64,000 nucleotides of DNA, from positions 21,190 to 85,189 of the forward strand of contig JAJEHS010000004.1 in assembly GCA_022823605.1 (NCBI GenBank). Direction: 5' to 3'. The first letter of the stretch is position 1, and every line of letters begins with the position of its first letter. Position numbers and translations under genes: made by a program. The notes beneath the pieces are model-generated. The model did no database searches. It was not told the DNA's origin and saw only the letters and a program-made list of their open reading frames with translations. This DNA is from Paracoccaceae bacterium (GTDB taxonomy: Bacteria > Pseudomonadota > Alphaproteobacteria > Rhodobacterales > Rhodobacteraceae). Below are positions 57,862 to 64,000 of the stretch, piece by piece.

Positions 57862-59217
57862 CTATCCTGAAGAAATGGCAGGAAGCCAAAGGGTAATTAT
57901 GGGAAAGGCCAAGATAAGCCCCACCCTGAGTATTTCAACGCAAAAGAAAGGAATTACCCCCTTGAATGTTTCAATCATGGGGACATCCTTGGCCATCGAA
58001 GAAATGACAAATACATTGAGCCCAACCGGAGGTGTTATCAGCCCGAGTTCGACAACAATCAAGGCCAGAATTCCAAACCAGATTTTCAAATCGTCGGTAC
58101 TCATACCAAAACCTGACCCCTCGGCACCCTGATATATCCCTCCATTGATTTCACTCAGTACCGGCCAAAGGAATGGTATGACCAGGAGGATCATTGACAG
58201 GCTATCCATCAGGCAGCCAAGAATAATCAAGCCGATCAGAACCAAAATCAAAACCAAGGTGGGTGAAATACCCGCATCCATCAACCAGGATGCAGTTTCC
58301 TGGGGTAATCCAACTCTGGAAAGGAATATTTTCATCAACTCTGCCCCGAGCAGAATGAGGTATATCATCCCCGAGGTACCGGCTGTTTCCTTGATTGATT
58401 CAATGATACCATTCCAGTTCAATTGAGATGTGATTAATCCATGCCCCAATACAAGAAAAACCCCGATCGCAGCCGCGGGCGTCGGGTTATAAAAACCAAA
58501 GAATATCCCGCCAAGAACCAGGCCAAAAATCAGTAAAACCGGAAAAACTCCCTTGGTTGCCGCAATGAACTCCTCACGTTCGATTTTTGATCCTCTCGGG
58601 CCCGATTCTGGAACAACGATGACATAGGCGGCAATGGTAAGAATGAACAACAATGTGGCCATCAGGCCTGGAATGATCGAGGCAAGAAACATTGAGACAA
58701 TATTGGCTTCGACAACCACTGCATAAATTATCAAAACCACTGATGGAGGTATCAGAATTCCTAGAACACCACCTGCCGCTACCGATCCCGTTGCGAGGGC
58801 TCCAGAATATTTATACTTCTTGAGTTCAGGAAGTGCTACCCTCCCCATGGTGCTGGCTGTTGCCAATGATGACCCACAAACGGCACCAAATCCTGCACAG
58901 GCAGCGATAACGGCCATGGCAGTACCACCCTTCATCCATCCCAGCCATGCGTTGGCTGCCCGGAACAAGGCAGCAGATAAACCTGATCGGGAAGCCAGAC
59001 ATCCCATCAGGACAAACATAGGAACTACGGTAAGGCTGTAAATGGAAAACTGAAAATAGGCTAGTGTTTTCAATTGGTTCAATACCAGCGCGGGACCATT
59101 GATGAAGGTTATTCCCAGTCCACCAACCAAAATCATTGCATAAGCAATTGGCATCCTGACCATAATCAGAAGAAGAAGGACAACAAGACCTATCAACCCC
59201 AAGAATATCGGATCCAT
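57862..59217 (-). CDS. dctM: TRAP transporter large permease subunit
   Basis: A 451-residue DctM-type membrane protein with about 12 transmembrane segments, including GTAMAVIAACAGFGAVCGSSLATASTMG and the IPPSVVLIIYAVV motif. Together with DctP and DctQ it drives uptake of an organic acid using a sodium gradient. ATG 59217 overlaps the dctQ stop (TGATG). Confidence 0.94.
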   Translation of the reverse strand: MDPIFLGLIGLVVLLLLIMVRMPIAYAMILVGGLGITFINGPALVLNQLKTLAYFQFSIYSLTVVPMFVLMGCLASRSGLSAALFRAANAWLGWMKGGTAMAVIAACAGFGAVCGSSLATASTMGRVALPELKKYKYSGALATGSVAAGGVLGILIPPSVVLIIYAVVVEANIVSMFLASIIPGLMATLLFILTIAAYVIVVPESGPRGSKIEREEFIAATKGVFPVLLIFGLVLGGIFFGFYNPTPAAAIGVFLVLGHGLITSQLNWNGIIESIKETAGTSGMIYLILLGAELMKIFLSRVGLPQETASWLMDAGISPTLVLILVLIGLIILGCLMDSLSMILLVIPFLWPVLSEINGGIYQGAEGSGFGMSTDDLKIWFGILALIVVELGLITPPVGLNVFVISSMAKDVPMIETFKGVIPFFCVEILRVGLILAFPIITLWLPAISSG

Positions 59218-59708
59218 CAAGCTGCCCTTGATAATGAATCGAGGTAAAAATCCTTAACCGAAATAATCGCTGCGAGAAGTAATAAAATCCAGGAAAACAA
59301 AACCGGTACGTATGGAATCCACATGGGTATAAGCAGGATGGCACTTGTGTATTGATAATTGTATCTGTCAACCATCCCCTGATACATACACCAGAAGAGC
59401 AGTAGGGAAAACAACAGGGCGATCAGGGATGAAGCCAGTCCAAATACTGCTATCATCCTTGGGGATGCCTTGGAGGTAAAAATATCTGCGGTTACATTCG
59501 CATTTGTCAATTGGCAATAGGGTAGAAAGGCAAAGACGGCAATCGCCACTCCCATTTCCGTCAGTTCGAAATCGCCGGGGATGGGATTTCCGACAATTCC
59601 ACCTGCAACCGAAAAGGTATTCAGAAAAACGACCAGGAAGAGAAGTACCCCACCTGCCAACGCCCACCAAGTGACAAGGGACCGGATAAATTTTTCCATA
59701 AAAATCAT
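59217..59708 (-). CDS. dctQ: TRAP transporter small permease subunit
   Basis: A 163-residue DctQ with four transmembrane helices, beginning near residue 15, and the typical GxxxxNPIPGDFELTEM-like region (VGNPIPGDFELTEMGV). GGGGA lies 8 bases before ATG 59708. Between dctP and dctM in a conventional dctP-Q-M operon. Confidence 0.92.
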   Translation of the reverse strand: MIFMEKFIRSLVTWWALAGGVLLFLVVFLNTFSVAGGIVGNPIPGDFELTEMGVAIAVFAFLPYCQLTNANVTADIFTSKASPRMIAVFGLASSLIALLFSLLLFWCMYQGMVDRYNYQYTSAILLIPMWIPYVPVLFSWILLLLAAIISVKDFYLDSLSRAA

Positions 59709-59729
59709 ATACCGGTCCCCGAAATGGAT

Positions 59730-60770
59730 TTAGTTGGAATTTTCTGCTACCAACATCCTGGCTTTTTCAACAAGCCCCTGGCCATCAATACCCTTATCAA
59801 CGACTTCAGAGATCCAGCGATCCACTACCGGTTCCAAGGCGGTGTTGAAAACTTCCGTTTCCTCAGGTGTCAGGACGACATGTTCGTTGCCACTTTGAAC
59901 TGCCAAATTGATGCCAAAATTATCGGCTCCTCGCCAGATGTCACCTACCTGACCCCACCAATCCCTACCTGATGCATCCTTGAAGGCCTTTTGAATTTCC
60001 TCGGGTAAACTGTCCCACCGGGCCTTGTTCATGGATACCTGAAAGGTTGTGGTTCCAAACCTTGTCATATCAGATCCTTCAATCTGGTATTTAGTTTGAT
60101 CCTGCAATTTCAGTGGTGGAATGATTTCCCAAGGGATGAAGGCGCCATCAACCACACCCTTTTGGAGTGCCTGGGGTAATTCCGGAACAGGCATCTGAAT
60201 TGGATTTGAACCCAAGGCCTCAATGATCCATGCACCTGTTCGAGTTGGAATCCTCATATCCAGACCAACCATATCTTCAGGTGATCTTACCAGTGTATCA
60301 GTCATATGGATACCCTGTCCGGCGTGTACATGCAGGAACATGACTTCAAGACCGGTATATTCCTGTCTGAGTTCATCTTCAAACATGTCAAAAAGAGACA
60401 GATTGGCGGAGCGGGGATTGTTTACATAAACAGTTGGCAGTTCCATCACTTCAGTTCTGGGAAATAGCCCTGGGGTATATCCATTGACTGTCCAAACCAA
60501 ATCCACAACACCATCCCGGGCCTGGCTGACCAGTTCGGCTGGTCGCCCACCAAGACTCATTGAGGGAAATATTTCAATCTTGACCATACCATTGGAATTC
60601 TCCTCAACCTGTCTGGCCCAAGGCTCAAGCATCTGTGTATGGGCAGGAGCCTGTGCACTTAATAGGTGGTGAAGTTTGAATTCATACTCTTGAGCAGCTA
60701 GAGGGGGTGCTGCAACAAGCAACAGAAAGGAAATTGTCGTACTGATAATTAATTTAACTCGGTTTTTCAT
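59730..60770 (-). CDS. dctP: TRAP transporter substrate-binding protein
   Basis: A 346-residue periplasmic binding protein with a clear signal peptide (about residues 1-26, cleaved near LAAQ), then the DctP fold: FKLHHLLSAQAPAH, RDGVVDLVWTVNGYTPGLFPR, LDMRIPTRTGAWI with the conserved Arg that contacts the carboxylate, and GVVDGAFIPWEI. The ligand is unknown. First gene of the TRAP operon; 22 bases before dctQ. Confidence 0.93.
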   Translation of the reverse strand: MKNRVKLIISTTISFLLLVAAPPLAAQEYEFKLHHLLSAQAPAHTQMLEPWARQVEENSNGMVKIEIFPSMSLGGRPAELVSQARDGVVDLVWTVNGYTPGLFPRTEVMELPTVYVNNPRSANLSLFDMFEDELRQEYTGLEVMFLHVHAGQGIHMTDTLVRSPEDMVGLDMRIPTRTGAWIIEALGSNPIQMPVPELPQALQKGVVDGAFIPWEIIPPLKLQDQTKYQIEGSDMTRFGTTTFQVSMNKARWDSLPEEIQKAFKDASGRDWWGQVGDIWRGADNFGINLAVQSGNEHVVLTPEETEVFNTALEPVVDRWISEVVDKGIDGQGLVEKARMLVAENSN

Positions 60771-60838
60771 TTTCTCTCCCTACAAATAAATAACTGAAAC
60801 ATAATTGGATTCTATAAAACATTGGTGTGTTTTTACAA

Positions 60839-61789
60839 TCAAACTTTTATTTCATACCCCGGGATTTCTGGTTCATCATCCTCAATTTCTTCAGGAAAGC
60901 CCTTACCCAGCATTTTTATTCCGCATTGATCTTCATAAATTCTGATAATATTGGGAGACCACTCCCTTGATCCATATTTTTGCCCCGCTTCCAAGAAGGT
61001 TTTCACCAGCATAGGGGATAAATTTAAATCCAACCCTACTTTGTCAGCCAGGCTTTGAAACAGTGAAATATCCTTGATGACAAGATCCATGGTAAAATTG
61101 ATGTTTCTGCTTCCATTGAGTATTACCTGGCTCTCCGTTTCATGAACAAAGGAGTTCCCCGAGGATATTTTAATTGCTTCGTAAGCGGTATTGAGATCGA
61201 TACCATTCAACTTGGACGTAACAAGAGCTTCACTGAGGCTAAGCAGGTTTGCGGTCGCGAGATAGTTTGTTACCACTTTCAGGATGGAAGCAGATCCCAG
61301 ATCTCCAGTATGCAGAATTTTTCTTCCCATTGCTGAAAGTACCGGAAATATCCTATCGAATGCTTCCCTTTTACACCCGACAAAAATGGAAATGTTTCCC
61401 GTTGCTGCCCTGTGACAACCTCCAGAAACAGGACAGTCAACTGCGAAGCCCCCTCTATCTTCGATCTTTTTTCCCAATCTCTTGACTTCTGTTTCATCCG
61501 TGGTACTCATTTCGCACCAGACCTTTCCCTCGGTGAAGGTAGAAAGGATACCATCTTCAGCCTCCAGAACCTGGGCAGAAATTGCGGGTGAAGGTAAGCA
61601 GGTAATGATTAATTCACTTGCGCTTGTTACTTCAGCAGGAGATGAGCATATTTTTGCTCCCAAGTCACGAAATTTATTTTGACACTCGGTTGATATGTCA
61701 AAAATAGCAAGGTCAAAGTTATTTCTGAGCAAGCTTGCAGCCAGTTTACCCCCAACGTTACCCAAACCAATAAAGCCAATATTTTTCAT
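60839..61789 (-). CDS. NAD-dependent beta-hydroxyacid dehydrogenase (3-hydroxyisobutyrate dehydrogenase family)
   Basis: A 316-residue protein with an N-terminal Rossmann fold (NIGFIGLGNVGGKLAASL), the substrate-binding DCPVSGGCHRAATG, and KVVTNYL with the catalytic Lys. The family includes tartronate-semialdehyde, 3-hydroxyisobutyrate and sulfolactaldehyde reductases; residues here do not decide between them. It lies upstream of the TRAP operon on the same strand and likely handles a semialdehyde in the same route. Confidence 0.87.
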   Translation of the reverse strand: MKNIGFIGLGNVGGKLAASLLRNNFDLAIFDISTECQNKFRDLGAKICSSPAEVTSASELIITCLPSPAISAQVLEAEDGILSTFTEGKVWCEMSTTDETEVKRLGKKIEDRGGFAVDCPVSGGCHRAATGNISIFVGCKREAFDRIFPVLSAMGRKILHTGDLGSASILKVVTNYLATANLLSLSEALVTSKLNGIDLNTAYEAIKISSGNSFVHETESQVILNGSRNINFTMDLVIKDISLFQSLADKVGLDLNLSPMLVKTFLEAGQKYGSREWSPNIIRIYEDQCGIKMLGKGFPEEIEDDEPEIPGYEIKV

Positions 61790-61930
61790 GCGATTATCCT
61801 GTGGTTAATTGATGCGTTTATACATCCACTCTTAAATGAAACAATTTGGTCAAGCACCTTAGACTTGGACAATTGAATAAGAATGTTTTACTCATTTGCA
61901 TGATACCGCATCTAAGATTGTTTCATTGTT

Positions 61931-63283
61931 TTAATCCAATAAACCGGTTTGTAAAACACTCGTATTACCATCAGCTACAAGAAAGGCCTCAGCTGTCGAA
62001 CGGCAAATCCCGCACTCAAAAGCTTTTTGTATAATTTGTGAATCGGTCATGGGGTTATTGGAGTCCCCTGGGACGTCAATAACTTCAATTTCATGAATTT
62101 GTCCTGTTTCAAGTCTAATGGTAATTTTTTCAACCGTACTAGGGCTGAATTCACCTGAATCACCAGCAGGCATATCATAGGTTTCTATCTCTACCAGATC
62201 GGTGAGTTGTTGACGTTTTTCTTCCTGAATGATCTGATCATCAAAGTCCTTGCAAGTAACCTTCTCGCTCATTAATCCCGCTGCGACACAGTATTGGACT
62301 GAGAATCGAGCTTCCGAAACTGTTGTGGGTACACCAAAATGGGCAACATCATGAAATGGTTTGGGCAATTTTACACAAATTCCTACAATTTCATCCGTCG
62401 TGGAAAACTTAGAACGAAGGCATTGAGCACCAAAAATTGCCCGATGAGTATAAGCACAACTCGGCCATATTTTTCGTGCAACAGGAAATTTTTTCACTGC
62501 CTGGCCAAGTTCCATACTTTGTGTAATAAAATCAAAACCAGATGATTGAGCAGTACTAAAAAGTTCAAAATATCCCTTACTTTGATTCCATACCTCACGG
62601 TTTGAGGTTACATTCTCCATGGCAAGAAAAGCTGCCCTTAAACCCGCCTCAGCAGCATTTCCCAAATGTATGGACTTTGTATCAGTACCAAATTGAGCTT
62701 TCAAACCAGCGGAATAACTTGCAGCCAGTGACATTGCGTACGACATTTGCAATGTTGTCAGGTCAAGCGCTTTACTCACTGCAGCAGCAACACCAATCGG
62801 TCCCAGGGTAGCACTTGAATGCCAACCTCTCTCATAATGACTATATCCGAATGCCTGCCCCAGCCATATTATAGCTTCATAGCCGATAATCCATGCATCA
62901 CAAATCTGATTGATGGTTAGAGATTTAAATTGTGTCAAGCTGCAGAGAGCTCCGAAGACCGCAGCACTTGGATGGGTTGAACCCGAAAATTCAAAATCAT
63001 CATAATCGATTGCATGTGCCCGAATCCCATTGACAAAGCTTGCCGCAAACAAGGATAATCCAACACCACCTCCAACTGGTTTGATCTTTCCCAAGGCTTG
63101 CCCTTTTTTCATAGCTGTCATGGCAGCTATGGATTGATGCTCTGAAGCACCAATTACCATACATGCAACCGTATCCAGGAAAGCCAGACGTGCTTCCGTG
63201 CCATCTTTATCATCAAGGTCCAGATTTGGCTGACAGGCCCATTTGGCAAATGCATCAGAAAACCCCACTACTTCTGATGACAT
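61931..63283 (-). CDS. MmgE/PrpD family protein
   Basis: A 450-residue MmgE/PrpD protein, the family of 2-methylcitrate dehydratase, cis-aconitate decarboxylase and iminodisuccinate epimerase. Visible are HAIDYDD, STHPSAAVFGAL, GWHSSATLGPIGVAAAVSK and WPSCAYTHRAIF. The start is ATG 63283, 8 bases past the upstream gene's stop; the open frame extends further but overlaps that gene. Reaction unknown: context suggests dehydration, decarboxylation or isomerisation of a di- or tricarboxylic acid. Confidence 0.87.
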   Translation of the reverse strand: MSSEVVGFSDAFAKWACQPNLDLDDKDGTEARLAFLDTVACMVIGASEHQSIAAMTAMKKGQALGKIKPVGGGVGLSLFAASFVNGIRAHAIDYDDFEFSGSTHPSAAVFGALCSLTQFKSLTINQICDAWIIGYEAIIWLGQAFGYSHYERGWHSSATLGPIGVAAAVSKALDLTTLQMSYAMSLAASYSAGLKAQFGTDTKSIHLGNAAEAGLRAAFLAMENVTSNREVWNQSKGYFELFSTAQSSGFDFITQSMELGQAVKKFPVARKIWPSCAYTHRAIFGAQCLRSKFSTTDEIVGICVKLPKPFHDVAHFGVPTTVSEARFSVQYCVAAGLMSEKVTCKDFDDQIIQEEKRQQLTDLVEIETYDMPAGDSGEFSPSTVEKITIRLETGQIHEIEVIDVPGDSNNPMTDSQIIQKAFECGICRSTAEAFLVADGNTSVLQTGLLD

Positions 63284-63291
63284 GACAATTC

Positions 63292-64000
63292 TCAGAAAAT
63301 CACCTGTGCCGACATGGCAATTACACCATCTTTTCTTATTGCCCATAAATCCAGACAATCATTGACTTCCTTACCTGCAATTTCAAAGGGAGCAATTCCA
63401 GCAATTGGGGTCAACGCCCGAAAAGAATATTGTTTTGGTTCCTTACCTGTTTGACGTAAGGCAAGGTCAATAAGCAAAGTGGCAGTTAATGGGCCATGAA
63501 AAACCAATCCTTCATAACCTTCTACATTTCGAGCATAATCAACATCATAGTGAATTCGATGGCCGTTAAAGGTCAAGGCAGAATACCTGAACAGCATGAC
63601 TTCTGTGGGATGGATCGTTTCAGAAAAATCCGCCAATACCGGGGTAGGCTTGGGATCGGCCTTAGAAGCACCCGGCAACGGGTCTTCCCGATAGACAATA
63701 TCATGTTCTTCGATGATTGCTCTTTGTCCTCCCTGACAAATAGTGTGTTCAACTGTGACAAAGCAAAGTTTTCCGGAATTCCCTTCCTTTTCCATGACAG
63801 ATTTGATTGTGGAATGCCTTGTTGCCTCTTTCCCAAGAACAAGTGAATTTAAAAATTCAAACCGCCCCCCTGCCCACATTCTGCGTGGTAATTCAACAGG
63901 CGGTAGAAATCCTCCTGTTCTGGGATGCCCCTCCCTTCCAAGTTCCCTCATGGGTTTCACTTCAAGAAAATAAAGCCAATGCCAGAGTGGAGGCAAGGGA
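63292..64000 (-). CDS. FAS1-like dehydratase/MaoC-type hydratase (mesaconyl-C4-CoA hydratase-like), N-terminus missing
   Basis: The frame is open to the window edge, so the N-terminal 40 or so residues lie outside. The visible 236 residues include LPPLWHWLYF, GGFLPPVELPRRMWAGG and, in the second hot-dog half, FRYSALTFNGHRIHYDVDYA with the hydratase Asp/His-type pattern, then GLVFHGPLTATLL. This is the HTD2-like architecture of mesaconyl-C4-CoA hydratase and related enzymes. Same strand and 8 bases before the MmgE/PrpD gene, so co-transcribed. Confidence 0.83.
   Translation of the reverse strand, partial: PLPPLWHWLYFLEVKPMRELGREGHPRTGGFLPPVELPRRMWAGGRFEFLNSLVLGKEATRHSTIKSVMEKEGNSGKLCFVTVEHTICQGGQRAIIEEHDIVYREDPLPGASKADPKPTPVLADFSETIHPTEVMLFRYSALTFNGHRIHYDVDYARNVEGYEGLVFHGPLTATLLIDLALRQTGKEPKQYSFRALTPIAGIAPFEIAGKEVNDCLDLWAIRKDGVIAMSAQVIF

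Noticed and set aside
1..64000. CRISPR arrays, tRNA or rRNA genes, prophage and integrases
   Set aside because: No regularly spaced repeats, cloverleaf sequences, rRNA blocks or phage/integrase proteins were seen in reading both strands.

Overview
The window reads as a chromosomal segment of a free-living or host-associated, probably marine, alphaproteobacterium with AT-rich DNA (GC in the low forties by eye, not computed). Support comes from gene order and gene architecture: trpC-moaC-moeA; zapA plus a coiled-coil gene divergent from tkt-gap-pgk; a pyruvate dehydrogenase whose E1 beta subunit carries its own lipoyl domain; GlnE; a beta-barrel porin ending in Phe; a fabD-fabG-acpP-fabF-mltG cluster that includes a HisA-like paralogue; and a TRAP transporter. 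No rRNA, tRNA, CRISPR array, integrase or intact transposase was seen.

Layout. 1-21400 is mostly core metabolism: molybdenum cofactor genes, gltX, gltA, glnE, an SDR/LysR pair, bolA-grxD, zapA, lower glycolysis, ftsB, pdhABC and cysE. 21926-38874 is a 17-kb accessory biosynthetic island. 39044-41095 holds a damaged porin locus with an inverted partial copy. 41176-46546 is a minus-strand fatty-acid synthesis operon, divergent from the ribosomal operon rpsF-rpsR-rplI (46766-47957). 47991-50476 is a 5-oxoprolinase operon. 50679-55132 holds acs, rpe, a thioredoxin-fold protein and pobA. 55403-55986 is a Doc-type toxin-antitoxin pair. 56082-64000 is a minus-strand organic-acid uptake and breakdown cluster (TPP enzyme, TRAP transporter, 3-hydroxyisobutyrate-dehydrogenase-like, MmgE/PrpD, MaoC/FAS1-like dehydratase, the last running off the window).

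The island is the most interesting part. Two operons face each other. On the plus strand: a mono-modular, fully reducing type I PKS (KS-AT-DH-inactive MT/KR-like linker-ER-KR-ACP, no thioesterase), then cysD and a cysN-cysC fusion, which together make PAPS. On the minus strand: one polypeptide joining an NAD(P)-dependent thioester reductase to a PAPS sulfotransferase, then an RND membrane-fusion protein and RND pump. The simplest reading is a self-contained pathway: the PKS builds a reduced acyl chain, the reductase half releases it as an aldehyde or alcohol, the sulfotransferase half sulfates a hydroxyl with PAPS from the local CysD/CysNC, and the RND pump exports the sulfated lipid. The CysN part has lost several GTPase motifs, suggesting a specialised second copy.

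There are several signs of gene decay: a nonsense codon in the porin gene, an inverted porin 3' remnant, a broken MNT-type nucleotidyltransferase antitoxin gene at 10044-10269, and the absence of lexA and comEC from between moeA and gltX.
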